DNA from: Clostridiaceae bacterium AM27-36LB
Lineage (GTDB): Bacteria; Bacillota; Clostridia; Lachnospirales; Lachnospiraceae
Length of the DNA: 64,000 nucleotides
Direction of reading: 5' to 3'
NCBI GenBank assembly: GCA_003480725.1
Contig: QUJQ01000001.1
Span: 434,001-498,000 of the forward strand
The notes beneath the pieces were generated by a model. That model was not told where the DNA came from. It ran no database searches and saw only the letters and a program-made list of their open reading frames with translations. Made by a program: the position numbers and the translations under genes. Shown in pieces: positions 35,936-45,489 of the stretch; the stretch's first letter is position 1; the number at the start of each line of letters is the position of its first letter.

Positions 35936-37450
35936 ATGCGTATCAGTATGCAGATTCTGGCGGACAGGCTCCGCCAGAATTATCCTGATTGCTCTTTTGG
36001 AGAGCTTTCAGGAGAAATGAACCTGAAACGTCCGCTTTTTTATCAAAGCGGAACAGAATTCCGGAAGAATAAAGTTTATATTGTCCATGAAACAGATATC
36101 AGTGAAACAGATCTTCTGGATCATGGAGATAACCTGGTGCTTGTTGTAGGAGAACGATTTGTTTCTTTGAGTAAGCGCCTTTTTGGCGTATGCTTTTTTC
36201 CATCTGAAAATTCAGCTGAGATGCTTTTTAATATTGTACAGCGTGTGTTTGATACCTATGATGCGTGGGATGAGCGTATGCAGCGTATGGCGCTCTCTGA
36301 GCGGACCATGCGAACACTTCTTGATAGCTCCTATCGTATTTTTCATAATCCGATCCTGGTGTGTACCTCAGCAGGATTCATCATTGATTACAGCACCATG
36401 ATGGATACTATGCCAGAATTTCAGGACATGCTTCAGCATAATCAGATCCTGGTAACAGTAAAATCTGAGATATCATCACCTTCTGGTGAAGTGCAGAAGT
36501 ACGAAGATCCACAGACACAGAAAAACAATCTGTTTGTGGAAATCTATGATAAGAACCATAATGCCTATCGGGTGATTCTGGCTGAGTCATCCAGAAAATT
36601 CCGGCATTATGATGAGTATTTACTTGTTCATCTTTCAAAATATATTCAGCAAATGCTGGAAAAATATACTGTTCTTCAGTCGGATCTGAGTTACACACTG
36701 GATCGTCTGCTTTCCAATATTCTGACCGGTGAGATCAAGAATGACAATTCACTGACTCCAAGATTTGCCAAGTTTCGATGGGAAGAAACGCATCAGTATT
36801 TCTGCATGAATATCCATGTGTCCATGGTGGATCGGCAGAATCTGACCGTTGTACGTTTTATCTGTAATCGTCTGGAAGGATTGATGAAGGGAAGTTGTGC
36901 CTTTTTGCTGGATGAAAACATTGTGGTATACGTGAACCTGAACCACTATGGAAGATCCATGGAAGAGGCTCTGGCGGCTGCCAATGACTTCTTACAGGAC
37001 AGTTATTTGAAAGCGGGTATCAGCTATATGTTTACAGGGCTGAATCGTCTGAAATCTTATTATCTTCAGTCGAAGATCGCACTAGAAGAGGGACTGCGGC
37101 TGCATCCGCTCCGGTGGGTCAATCGTTTTGAGAACATCGCTCTTGACTATCTGCTGGGAAAATGTACGGAACGTCTGGAGCCTGATATTGTATGCAGTCA
37201 TGCAGTACTGACCTTGAAAAAATATGATGTAGAGCATAAGACAGAGTATTACCAGACGCTGAAGACCTATCTGTCCTGCCAGATGAATGCTGTCAAAGCA
37301 GCAAAAGAACTGTTCATTCACCGCAGTACCTTCCTGTACCGGATGGCACATATTAAAGAACTGGTGCAGATCGATCTGGAAGAACCTGATCAATTATTGT
37401 ATCTGCTGTTGACCTATCGACTGCTGGAGATGAATGAGCAGGACAAGTAG
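35936..37450 (+). CDS. PucR-type transcriptional regulator
   Basis: A 504-residue regulator starting 3 bp after folD. The C-terminus carries the PucR helix-turn-helix (N-A-V-K-A-A-K-E-L-F-I-H-R-S-T-F-L-Y-R near residues 455-473), a motif shared with CdaR/PucR proteins. The long N-terminal and middle parts look like a ligand-sensing region followed by a GGDEF-like fold without catalytic residues. Placement as the last gene of the folate branch suggests it senses a one-carbon, purine or formate-linked signal and acts on this cluster, but no operator was identified. Confidence 0.82.
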   Translation: MRISMQILADRLRQNYPDCSFGELSGEMNLKRPLFYQSGTEFRKNKVYIVHETDISETDLLDHGDNLVLVVGERFVSLSKRLFGVCFFPSENSAEMLFNIVQRVFDTYDAWDERMQRMALSERTMRTLLDSSYRIFHNPILVCTSAGFIIDYSTMMDTMPEFQDMLQHNQILVTVKSEISSPSGEVQKYEDPQTQKNNLFVEIYDKNHNAYRVILAESSRKFRHYDEYLLVHLSKYIQQMLEKYTVLQSDLSYTLDRLLSNILTGEIKNDNSLTPRFAKFRWEETHQYFCMNIHVSMVDRQNLTVVRFICNRLEGLMKGSCAFLLDENIVVYVNLNHYGRSMEEALAAANDFLQDSYLKAGISYMFTGLNRLKSYYLQSKIALEEGLRLHPLRWVNRFENIALDYLLGKCTERLEPDIVCSHAVLTLKKYDVEHKTEYYQTLKTYLSCQMNAVKAAKELFIHRSTFLYRMAHIKELVQIDLEEPDQLLYLLLTYRLLEMNEQDK

Positions 37451-37459
37451 GAGAAGAAT

Positions 37460-38419
37460 ATGGAAACATATGATGAAACAATGGAATACAACAGACAGGC
37501 AAAGAGAGATTTTGCTGCAGTTGGAAGAGCCTGGTTCTTTTACTTTGCAGTAAGTCTTGCGGCTGCATTTCTGTCAAGTTTTGTGGCTGGAATCGTTGGC
37601 GGGGAATGGCTGGAGAGTGACTGGGGATTATATATGGTCGGGCTTGTGATACCGTATCTGTTTGCATTTCCGGTATTTTTCCTGTTGATCAGAAGAAAGG
37701 CTGCTCCCGGTACATTTTCACCGGAGAAGAAGAAATTGCCTTTCAGAAGTCTGTTAAAGTGGTTCTGCATTGCACAGTTTCTGATGGTTCTTGGAAACTT
37801 GCTGGGGCTGTTCTGGAGTACAGTTATCGAGATGCTTACTGGTGCAGAGACAACCACAACGATAGATCTGGTCAGTACCAGTGATATGCTTCCCATCATT
37901 ACCATGGTGGTATTGCTTGCTCCCGTTGTAGAAGAGCTGGTATTTCGGAAATATGTGATCGATCGGATGTATCCTTATGGTGAAAAGACGGCAATCTTCC
38001 TGTCTGCAACTGTATTTGCAGTGATGCATGGGAATCTCAATCAGGTGTTCTATGCATTTTTTCTCGGATGCGTGCAGGGATATCTGTATTGCAAGACGAG
38101 GAATGTCCGTTATACGATCTGTATTCACATGATGGTAAATTTTATGGGAAGTGTATTGCCGCTTTTCGCCCAGAATTTTTCGGATATGGCAACGGTTGTG
38201 GTGGTAATTTTGGATTTTGTGATCGGAATTGCAGGACTGGTATTTCTGCTGACTGACTTTGCCAGGAACCGGCTGTGGCTGGAAGAAGGAGAGATTGCAC
38301 TTCCGGAACATAATAGGATATCAATTACCTGGTTCAACAAACCATTTATGATCTTTACATGGATCTATCTGATCGGTGCTTTTGTATCGAATTATATACT
38401 GCCGATTGTAATGAAATGA
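37460..38419 (+). CDS. CPBP family intramembrane protease
   Basis: A 319-residue membrane protein with about eight hydrophobic segments and the CPBP (CAAX protease/bacteriocin-processing) motifs: E-E-L-V-F-R near residue 158 (EExxxR), F-A-V-M-H-G-N near 190 and H-M-M-V-N-F near 222. These supply the metal-binding Glu and His residues. Family members act in prenyl-protein processing or bacteriocin self-immunity; the substrate is unknown here. Start ATG 37460 with GGAGAAG as RBS, 9 bp after the regulator stop, so it may be co-transcribed. Confidence 0.88.
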   Translation: METYDETMEYNRQAKRDFAAVGRAWFFYFAVSLAAAFLSSFVAGIVGGEWLESDWGLYMVGLVIPYLFAFPVFFLLIRRKAAPGTFSPEKKKLPFRSLLKWFCIAQFLMVLGNLLGLFWSTVIEMLTGAETTTTIDLVSTSDMLPIITMVVLLAPVVEELVFRKYVIDRMYPYGEKTAIFLSATVFAVMHGNLNQVFYAFFLGCVQGYLYCKTRNVRYTICIHMMVNFMGSVLPLFAQNFSDMATVVVVILDFVIGIAGLVFLLTDFARNRLWLEEGEIALPEHNRISITWFNKPFMIFTWIYLIGAFVSNYILPIVMK

Positions 38420-38464
38420 AGAATGGGAGATCCCCGTCTATTCAGACAGGGTCTCCCATTCTTC
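38418..38464. terminator. Shared hairpin between convergent genes
   Basis: GAAGAATGGGAGA (38418-38430) pairs with TCTCCCATTCTTC (38452-38464), continued inward by CCC/GGG and GTCT/AGAC. It overlaps the last codons of the minus-strand ABC-F gene and serves both directions. No T run is present. Confidence 0.7.
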
Positions 38465-40357
38465 ATAAAGTCCTTCCAGTTCGGTCTGGATGGCATCTTT
38501 TTCTTTGGATAGTTTGGTGACTTCCGCCACATTCGTGAAGACTTCTTCTTTGGTAAGGAGTTCGTCGATCTCTTTGTCGCGGGTCTCCAGTTCTTCGATC
38601 CGGCTTTCTACTTTTTTCAGATCATTCTGTCGTTTGCGGAGCAATGCCTGCTGTTCTTTTTGCTGTTTCCAATCTAATTTGGATTCCGACTGCATGGATT
38701 CCTCAGCAACAGAGACTGTAGTAGAAGAAGGAGCAGAGGTAAAGTTGGTCATGGTCTCCTTTTTCTCCAGATAATAGTCATAATTTCCAATATAATTAGT
38801 CAGTGTCTCGTCTGCCAGATCCAGAATACGGGTAGCAACGGTATTGATAAAGTATCGGTCATGAGATACGAAAAATACAGTTCCTGTGTAGCGGTTGAGA
38901 GCCTGCTCCAGTACTTCCTTGGATACAATATCCAGATGGTTGGTGGGCTCGTCAAGGATCAGGAAGTTGGCCTCTGACAGCATCAACTTGGCAAGGGACA
39001 CACGGCCACGCTCCCCACCGCTTAAGTCGCTGATCCGCTTAAATACATCATCACCGGTAAACAGGAAAGCAGCCAGTACATTGCGGATCTTGGTGTTGGT
39101 AAGTGTCGGGTAAGCATCGGAAATCTCTTCAAATACCGTTTTTTCCATATGTAACACATGGTGCTCCTGATCGTAATAACCGATCCGTACACGGGAGCCT
39201 AGCCGGATCTCACCGGCATCAGCAGGAACAACACCGTTGATGATCTTAAGAATCGTGGTCTTACCAGTTCCGTTATTACCGATCAAAGCTACACGTTCGC
39301 CGCGCTTGATCTCAAAATCCAGATGACTGAACAGAGTCTGTGGCGGAAATGCTTTGGACAGACCTTCTACAGTCAGCACATCTTCACCGCTGACGATCTG
39401 CGGTTCCAGTTCAATATGCATATCGGCCTTCACTTCGGTAGGACGCTCCAGAACTTCGATCTTATCAAGCATTTTCTCACGGCTCTCGGCGCGTTTGATG
39501 GATTTTTCACGATTGAAGGACTTCAGCTTTGCAATGACTTCTTCCTGGTGCTTGATCTCACGCTGCTGATTCAGATAGGCCTGCATCTGTGCTTCTCTGA
39601 GCATGGCTTTCTTCTGAGCATAAGCCGTATAGTTCCCGGTAAAAGTGGTGACATTTCCCTGATCGATCTCCACGATCTTGGTAACTACCCGGTTCAGGAA
39701 ATACCGGTCATGGGATACGATGATAACTGCTCCCTGATAATTCATAAGAAATGTCTCCAGCCATGCGATAGAATCCATATCCAGATGGTTGGTAGGCTCA
39801 TCAAGCATAATAATATCCGGACGGGAGAGAAGAAGCTTTCCTAAAGATACGCGGGTCTTCTGCCCTCCGGACAGAGTATTTACATGTTTTTCAAAATCTT
39901 CTTCAGAAAATCCAAGTCCCTTTAAGACTCCGGTGATCTCACTTTTCCAGGCATAGCCGTTTTTCTGCTCAAAATCATGATTGAGTCTGGCATAGTTATC
40001 CATCAGTTCCTGAAGTTCAGCTCCTTCTGCATGCTTCATGGACAGCTCCAGGCTTCGGATCCGTGCTTCCAGATCCAGTACATCCTGCTTGACTGTCACA
40101 AGCTCCTGGAAAATAGTTCCGTTACTTTCCATTTCCTGATGCTGTGCCAGACAGCCGATGGTCTTTCCTTTGGTGATGATGACCTGGCCGTCATCAGCTG
40201 ATAGTTCCCCCATGATGATCTTCAGAAGGGTGGATTTACCAGCGCCATTGATTCCTACAATAGCGGCTTTTTCCCGTTCTTCTATATGAAAAGATGCATC
40301 CTTTAAGATGACCTTTTCTCCAAATGCTTTGTGTATATTCTGACATGCTAAAATCAT
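38438..40357 (-). CDS. ABC-F family ATPase (ribosome-associated)
   Basis: A 639-residue soluble protein with two ABC ATPase domains and no membrane segment. First domain: Walker A G-I-N-G-A-G-K-S-T near residue 35, signature L-S-G-G-Q near 162. Second domain: G-N-N-G-T-G-K-T near 355, signature L-S-G-G-E-R-G near 445. A linker between the domains and a long C-terminal coiled coil (residues ~560-639) are typical of ABC-F proteins that act on the ribosomal E site. It resembles the YdiF/Uup-like housekeeping group more than antibiotic-resistance members; the exact subgroup cannot be settled by eye. Confidence 0.93.
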   Translation of the reverse strand: MILACQNIHKAFGEKVILKDASFHIEEREKAAIVGINGAGKSTLLKIIMGELSADDGQVIITKGKTIGCLAQHQEMESNGTIFQELVTVKQDVLDLEARIRSLELSMKHAEGAELQELMDNYARLNHDFEQKNGYAWKSEITGVLKGLGFSEEDFEKHVNTLSGGQKTRVSLGKLLLSRPDIIMLDEPTNHLDMDSIAWLETFLMNYQGAVIIVSHDRYFLNRVVTKIVEIDQGNVTTFTGNYTAYAQKKAMLREAQMQAYLNQQREIKHQEEVIAKLKSFNREKSIKRAESREKMLDKIEVLERPTEVKADMHIELEPQIVSGEDVLTVEGLSKAFPPQTLFSHLDFEIKRGERVALIGNNGTGKTTILKIINGVVPADAGEIRLGSRVRIGYYDQEHHVLHMEKTVFEEISDAYPTLTNTKIRNVLAAFLFTGDDVFKRISDLSGGERGRVSLAKLMLSEANFLILDEPTNHLDIVSKEVLEQALNRYTGTVFFVSHDRYFINTVATRILDLADETLTNYIGNYDYYLEKKETMTNFTSAPSSTTVSVAEESMQSESKLDWKQQKEQQALLRKRQNDLKKVESRIEELETRDKEIDELLTKEEVFTNVAEVTKLSKEKDAIQTELEGLYEEWETLSE

Positions 40358-40455
40358 ATGTGTCTCTCCGTCTTACTGCAAAATTGTTATTGGCATACTA
40401 TTTTTAATTATATCGAAACTGGCAGAAAAGGCAAGAGGTTATTTGGCAGGACCTA

Positions 40456-40485
40456 TTGACAAGAGACTTCTCCTTTGAGTATAGT
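40456..40485 (+). promoter_or_regulatory. Promoter of miaB
   Basis: TTGACA (40456-40461), 18-bp spacer, TATAGT (40480-40485), about 40 bases before the miaB start. Confidence 0.7.
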
Positions 40486-40527
40486 TAAAGATAATGAAAA
40501 AATGCATGAGATAACAAGGAGATGGAA

Positions 40528-41955
40528 ATGATAGATTTGAACAGACCGGCTCCGACAACAGAACCGGAAAGACAGTATTATTTTATAAAGAAAGTACAGG
40601 AATATGTAAAAGCACAGTCTGAGAAGCTGGGGCGTCCACTGACCGCTAATATAACTACCTTCGGGTGTCAGATGAATGCCCGTGATTCGGAGAAATTATC
40701 CGGTATTTTAAGGGAAGCCGGATATGTAGAGACCGAGAGTGAGGATGCAGATTTTGTTATCTACAACACCTGTACTGTCCGTGAAAATGCAAACTTACGT
40801 GTCTACGGACGTCTGGGCGTGCTGCATGGATATAAAAAAAAGAATCCGCATATGAAGATCGCCCTGTGTGGATGTATGATGCAGGAAGCAACGGTTGTAG
40901 AGAAGCTACAGAAGAGTTATCGTTTTGTGGATCTCATCTTTGGAACCCATAACATTTTCAAATTTGCTGAACTTCTGGCCATGACACTGGAGTCAGACCG
41001 GATGATCATCGATATCTGGAAAGATACGGATCAGATCGTGGAAGATCTTCCAAATGAACGAAAATATGCCTTCAAGTCCGGAGTCAACATTATGTTCGGC
41101 TGCAATAATTTCTGCAGCTACTGTATTGTACCATATGTACGTGGCCGGGAACGCAGCCGTGAAGCAAAGGATATTGTACGGGAGATTGAAGCCCTGGTCA
41201 AAGATGGGGTTGTGGAAGTCATGCTGCTGGGACAGAATGTAAACTCGTATGGTAAGAATCTGGAGCAGCCCATGACATTTGCAGAACTTTTGAAAGAAAT
41301 TGAACAGATCGACGGTCTGGAACGGATCCGTTTCATGACATCTCATCCGAAGGATCTGTCTGATGACTTGATCGAAGTCATGGCAAATTCCAAGAAGATC
41401 TGTCCGCATCTTCATCTGCCGTTACAGTCGGGAAGCAGCCGGATCCTGAAGGCTATGAACCGTCGTTACGATAAGGAAAAATATCTGGCTCTGGCGAAAA
41501 AGATCCGGGAACGGATGCCGGATATTGCGCTGACCACGGATATTATTGTGGGGTTCCCAGGCGAGACTGAGGAAGATTTCCAGGAGACACTGGATGTGGT
41601 AAGACAGGTACGCTACGACAGTGCATTTACTTTTATATACAGCAAACGGACAGGAACACCAGCAGCCGTGATGGAAGATCAGATTCCGGAAGATGTGGTG
41701 AAAGACCGGTTTGACCGTCTCTTAAAAGAAGTACAGACCATTTCCAAGGAAATGGCAGAGCGCTTTACCGGAAATGAGGAGACGGTTCTGGTAGAAGAGA
41801 AAAACAGTCAGATGGATGGCTATGTGACCGGCCGCCTGGGCAACAATCATGTGGTACATTTTGAAGGAAGCGAAGAACTGATTGGAAAACTGATACGTGT
41901 TCGCCTGGATGAATGCCGCGGATTCTATTATATGGGTACCATGCTGGACAAATAG
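40528..41955 (+). CDS. miaB: tRNA-2-methylthio-N6-dimethylallyladenosine synthase
   Basis: ATG 40528 is preferred to ATG 40522, which directly abuts the RBS AAGGAG. The 475-residue radical-SAM methylthiotransferase modifies i6A37 in tRNAs that read codons starting with U. Domain order: N-terminal UPF0004 (T-F-G-C-Q-M-N-A-R-D-S-E, T-C-T-V-R-E-N-A, C-G-C-M-M-Q) for the auxiliary cluster; radical-SAM C-N-N-F-C-S-Y-C near residue 195; C-terminal TRAM domain. It has its own promoter. Confidence 0.95.
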   Translation: MIDLNRPAPTTEPERQYYFIKKVQEYVKAQSEKLGRPLTANITTFGCQMNARDSEKLSGILREAGYVETESEDADFVIYNTCTVRENANLRVYGRLGVLHGYKKKNPHMKIALCGCMMQEATVVEKLQKSYRFVDLIFGTHNIFKFAELLAMTLESDRMIIDIWKDTDQIVEDLPNERKYAFKSGVNIMFGCNNFCSYCIVPYVRGRERSREAKDIVREIEALVKDGVVEVMLLGQNVNSYGKNLEQPMTFAELLKEIEQIDGLERIRFMTSHPKDLSDDLIEVMANSKKICPHLHLPLQSGSSRILKAMNRRYDKEKYLALAKKIRERMPDIALTTDIIVGFPGETEEDFQETLDVVRQVRYDSAFTFIYSKRTGTPAAVMEDQIPEDVVKDRFDRLLKEVQTISKEMAERFTGNEETVLVEEKNSQMDGYVTGRLGNNHVVHFEGSEELIGKLIRVRLDECRGFYYMGTMLDK

Positions 41956-41985
41956 GCATTTATTCAGAAGCAGGAGGAAGTGGAT

Positions 41986-42852
41986 ATGCGAAAAAATAAA
42001 TATGTCATGCTGGCAATGAAACTGGTGGTGATTGTAGTCGCATCCATCATCTATGCAGTCGGCATCAGCCTGTTTCTGGATCCCAATAATTTGGCGCCTG
42101 GTGGCGTGACCGGTATCTCAGTCATCTTAAATCGTCTGACCGGAGCACCCACAGGTACGATTTATTTCCTGATCAATATTCCCATAGTAATTCTTGGTAT
42201 CTGGAAATTTGGCTTTCAGTTCATGGGAAAGACGGCTTTTGCTGTCATGATGACATCATTTTTCACAAATCTCTTTGCAGGAATGGGGGCTTTTACAGAC
42301 GACCCGATTCTCGCTGCATTGTTTGGAAGCGTACTCATGGCAACAGGGATTGGACTGATTTTCCGTACAGGTGCAACCACAGGTGGAACAGATATTATTA
42401 TCAAGATCATCCGTCAACACTTTCCCTATCTGAAAACAGGTTTTCTGTTCCAGTGTACGGATGTGATCATTGTAGCTATTTCCGGTCTGGTATTTAAAAA
42501 TGTCAATACGGCGCTGTATGCGTTGATTGCTGTTCTGATCAATGGAAAAGCTCTTGATTATGTTCTGTACGGTGGAGATGAGGCTAAGATGGTCTATATT
42601 ATAACATCAAAGCCAAATGAGATTGGAAAACAGATCATGAATGAAATTGAATCCGGGGTAACGTATCTTCATGGAACTGGCGGCTGGACAGGAGATGAGA
42701 AGAAAGTGATCTTCTGTGTGGTACGAAGAACCCAGGGTCCCCAGGTAGAAGAACTGGTAAAAGAACTGGATCCGCAGGCATTTATGATCGTGACCAGCGC
42801 AAATGAGATCTATGGAGAGGGCTATAAAAGTTTCTTTGCGGATAAATTCTAA
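41986..42852 (+). CDS. YitT family membrane protein
   Basis: ATG 41986 follows GGAGGAAG. The 288-residue product has five hydrophobic segments in the first ~190 residues, including the family motif P-G-G-V-T-G-I-S near 38 and R-T-G-A-T-T-G-G-T-D near 128, then a soluble C-terminal DUF2179 domain (T-Y-L-H-G-T-G-G-W-T-G). The family is widespread in Firmicutes and its transport role is unproven. It lies 25-30 bp after miaB, probably in the same transcript. Confidence 0.9.
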   Translation: MRKNKYVMLAMKLVVIVVASIIYAVGISLFLDPNNLAPGGVTGISVILNRLTGAPTGTIYFLINIPIVILGIWKFGFQFMGKTAFAVMMTSFFTNLFAGMGAFTDDPILAALFGSVLMATGIGLIFRTGATTGGTDIIIKIIRQHFPYLKTGFLFQCTDVIIVAISGLVFKNVNTALYALIAVLINGKALDYVLYGGDEAKMVYIITSKPNEIGKQIMNEIESGVTYLHGTGGWTGDEKKVIFCVVRRTQGPQVEELVKELDPQAFMIVTSANEIYGEGYKSFFADKF

Positions 42853-42907
42853 TATCGGACATTCAGGGAAATGTTCATGAAAAACATTTAGCCTGTACAA
42901 ATTGTCC

Positions 42908-42936
42908 TTGCACTTCTGATCGTTTAGTGATACTGT
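42908..42936 (+). promoter_or_regulatory. Probable promoter of the nrdD operon
   Basis: TTGCAC (42908-42913), 17-bp spacer, TACTGT (42931-42936). A palindrome CTGTA-N5-TACAG (42933-42947) overlaps the -10 box and start region and could be an operator. A standard NrdR box was not recognised. Confidence 0.45.
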
Positions 42937-42990
42937 ATTTAGTACAGGTATAAGAACTGAAATACTAGATATAGTTTTGGAGGAATGAAA

Positions 42991-45306
42991 ATGAGGGAGA
43001 GTACAATTACGTGTCCGGAGACGATCAAGAAGAGGAACGGAACTCCGGTTCCATTCGATATAAATAAGATCAGCAGTGCAATTCATAAGGCAAATGATGC
43101 TGCAATGGTAGAGGCCATTTCTCCATTAGAGTTTGAAAAACTGGTGACTGAGATTGTAGAATCCATTCCGCATGGTCAGATTCCGAACGTGGAACAGATA
43201 CAAGATCTTGTGGAAGAGAAGCTGATCGAGCATGGCTATGCCAAGACAGCAAAAGCATATATTCTATATCGGGCAGAGCATTCCAAAGTCAGAAAAACGG
43301 AAGCAGATCTGGTAAATATTTACCGGGAACTTACATTTACCAGCGCGGCTGATGCAGATATCAAGCGTGAGAATGCCAATATTGATGCGGATACCTCCAT
43401 GGGAACCATGCTGAAATATGGTTCTGAAGGTGCTAACTATTTTGTAGACAACTATATTTTGCCGAAGGATATTGCGGCTGCGCATATCAATGGCGATATT
43501 CATATCCATGATAAAGACTTTTACATGCTGACAGAGACCTGCTGCCAGATCGATCTGGTGAAGTTGTTCCATGATGGATTCTCTACTGGTCACGGATTTA
43601 TCCGTCAGCCAAAATCCATTGCAACCTATGCTTCCCTGGCATGTATTGCGATCCAGGCAAACCAGAATGAGATGCATGGTGGACAGGCAGTACCGAACTT
43701 TGATTATGCCATGGCAGAAGGTGTGGCATGTACGTTCCGTAAAGAATATTATGATGCAGTTCAGCGGTATTTCTGGCTGGAATATGACTGTGAAAATGTA
43801 TTGGGTGAACCGTTCCGCAACGCACTGAAGACAGCCATGCCGGAGCGTATCAATATGAGTAATATTGACAGCTATGAGGAAGCTTTCGTACAGTGGGTAA
43901 TGAAGGAAGGTGCTGGCTGGATGGAAGTAGTTCCGAAAGAAGAGGACATCCGCAGATGTCACAAGACTTCTATTCGGATCGCCATGAAGGAGACCGATCT
44001 TGCCACCTATCAGGCGATGGAGTCATTGGTTCATAACCTGAATACCATGAATTCCAGAGCCGGTGCGCAGGTACCGTTCAGCTCCATCAACTACGGAACC
44101 TGTACCAGTCCGGAAGCGCGGATGGCTATGAAAAATCTTCTGAAGGTGACGGATGTAGGACTTGGAAATGGCGAAACTGCTATTTTCCCGGTACAGATCT
44201 TTAAAGTAAAAGAAGGTATCAACTATAATCCGGGAGATCCTAACTATGATCTGTTCCGTCTGGCCATTAAAGTATCTGCAAAGCGGCTGTTCCCGAACTT
44301 CAGCTTTATCGATGCACCATTTAACCTTCCGTATTATAAAGAAGGTGATTATAACACGGAGGTTGCTTACATGGGATGTCGTACCCGTGTTATGGGAAAT
44401 CATTATGATCCGACCAAAGAAGTGACCTGCGGAAGAGGAAACTTAAGCTTTACGTCCATCAACCTTCCAAGACTTGGAATTCTTGCAAAAGGTGATATGG
44501 ATGTATTTTATAAAACACTGGATAAGCGTCTGGCTCTTTGCTGCAGACAGCTTCTCCACCGTTTTGAGATTCAGAAGAAAAAAACAGTGAAAAATTATCC
44601 GTTCCTGATGGGACAGGGAATCTGGATCGATTCTGAAAATCTGAATATCAACGATCAGGTGGGAGAGGTTCTGAAAAATGGTACGTTAAGTGTTGGATTT
44701 ATCGGACTTGCTGAGACCCTGGTAGCGCTGACCGGCAAGCACCACGGCGAGAGTGAGGAGAGCAGAAAGTTAGGTCTTGAGATCATCACCCACATGAGAA
44801 AATATCTGGATGATGAGTCTGAGAAGACCGGCCTTAACTTTACCTTATTGGCCACACCGGCAGAAGGCCTGTCCGGAAGATTTGTCCGCATTGATCAGAA
44901 ACGCTTTGGAAAGATTCCGGGCGTGACGGATAGAGAGTATTACACCAATTCCTTCCATGTACCTGTATATTATCCGATCAGTGCATTTGAGAAGATCCGT
45001 ATTGAGGCACCGTACCATGCACTGACTAATGCGGGACATATCAGTTATGTGGAGTTGGATGGAGATACTGCAAAGAATCCGGAAGCATTTGAAGCAGTGA
45101 TCCGCTGCATGAAAGAGAGCGGAATCGGATATGGATCTGTAAACCATCCGGTGGATCGAGACCCTGTATGTGGCTTTACGGGTGTGATCGATGACGTGTG
45201 TCCAAGATGTGGACGTCATGAAGGGGAAGCAGTATCCATTGAACGACTGAATGAACTTCGGAAGAAGTATCCGGATATTCCGGTATATTTTGACCCGAAT
45301 CACTAA
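42991..45306 (+). CDS. nrdD: Anaerobic ribonucleotide reductase, large chain lacking the glycyl-radical segment
   Basis: ATG 42991 lies 7 bases after GGAGG; 771 residues. Class III enzyme reducing ribonucleotides to deoxyribonucleotides in anaerobes. An ATP-cone regulatory domain covers residues ~10-95, followed by the catalytic barrel (N-Y-G-T-C-T-S-P-E near 365; C-G-R-G-N-L-S-F-T near 478). The C-terminal zinc region reads D-P-V-C-G-F ... V-C-P-R-C-G, with Asp where the usual first Cys stands. The chain then ends in Y-P-D-I-P-V-Y-F-D-P-N-H without the R-x-x-G-Y glycyl-radical motif. That motif is encoded by the next small gene. Confidence 0.93.
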   Translation: MRESTITCPETIKKRNGTPVPFDINKISSAIHKANDAAMVEAISPLEFEKLVTEIVESIPHGQIPNVEQIQDLVEEKLIEHGYAKTAKAYILYRAEHSKVRKTEADLVNIYRELTFTSAADADIKRENANIDADTSMGTMLKYGSEGANYFVDNYILPKDIAAAHINGDIHIHDKDFYMLTETCCQIDLVKLFHDGFSTGHGFIRQPKSIATYASLACIAIQANQNEMHGGQAVPNFDYAMAEGVACTFRKEYYDAVQRYFWLEYDCENVLGEPFRNALKTAMPERINMSNIDSYEEAFVQWVMKEGAGWMEVVPKEEDIRRCHKTSIRIAMKETDLATYQAMESLVHNLNTMNSRAGAQVPFSSINYGTCTSPEARMAMKNLLKVTDVGLGNGETAIFPVQIFKVKEGINYNPGDPNYDLFRLAIKVSAKRLFPNFSFIDAPFNLPYYKEGDYNTEVAYMGCRTRVMGNHYDPTKEVTCGRGNLSFTSINLPRLGILAKGDMDVFYKTLDKRLALCCRQLLHRFEIQKKKTVKNYPFLMGQGIWIDSENLNINDQVGEVLKNGTLSVGFIGLAETLVALTGKHHGESEESRKLGLEIITHMRKYLDDESEKTGLNFTLLATPAEGLSGRFVRIDQKRFGKIPGVTDREYYTNSFHVPVYYPISAFEKIRIEAPYHALTNAGHISYVELDGDTAKNPEAFEAVIRCMKESGIGYGSVNHPVDRDPVCGFTGVIDDVCPRCGRHEGEAVSIERLNELRKKYPDIPVYFDPNH

Positions 45307-45330
45307 TACAGAGAAAAGGAGATTGGTATT

Positions 45331-45489
45331 ATGGCAGGAAGAGTATTACCTGAAAATGGAATGGTAGGAGCAGATGTAAAATTTGACCGGATCCGAAGAA
45401 TTACCGGTTACCTTGTAGGAACCACCGACCGGTTCAACAATGCAAAGAGAGCGGAGGAGCGGGATCGTGTTAAACACAGCCTTTCCTAA
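45331..45489 (+). CDS. Separate glycyl-radical subunit of anaerobic ribonucleotide reductase
   Basis: A 52-residue gene with its own RBS (AAGGAG, 9 bases before ATG 45331). After a unique 16-residue start it reads F-D-R-I-R-R-I-T-G-Y-L-V-G-T, then N-A-K-R-A-E-E-R-D-R-V-K-H, which is the C-terminal glycyl-radical segment normally fused to NrdD; Gly26 would carry the radical. It begins 24 bp after the nrdD stop and overlaps nrdG by 23 bp. The good RBS, separate start and extra residues on both sides of the break argue for a real split gene rather than a frameshift. Confidence 0.88.
   Translation: MAGRVLPENGMVGADVKFDRIRRITGYLVGTTDRFNNAKRAEERDRVKHSLS

Noticed and set aside
45300..45489. Simple frameshift in nrdD
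   Set aside because: The second part has its own ATG and well-spaced RBS, and both pieces carry extra residues not seen in fused NrdD proteins. No single-base change would restore one clean frame.
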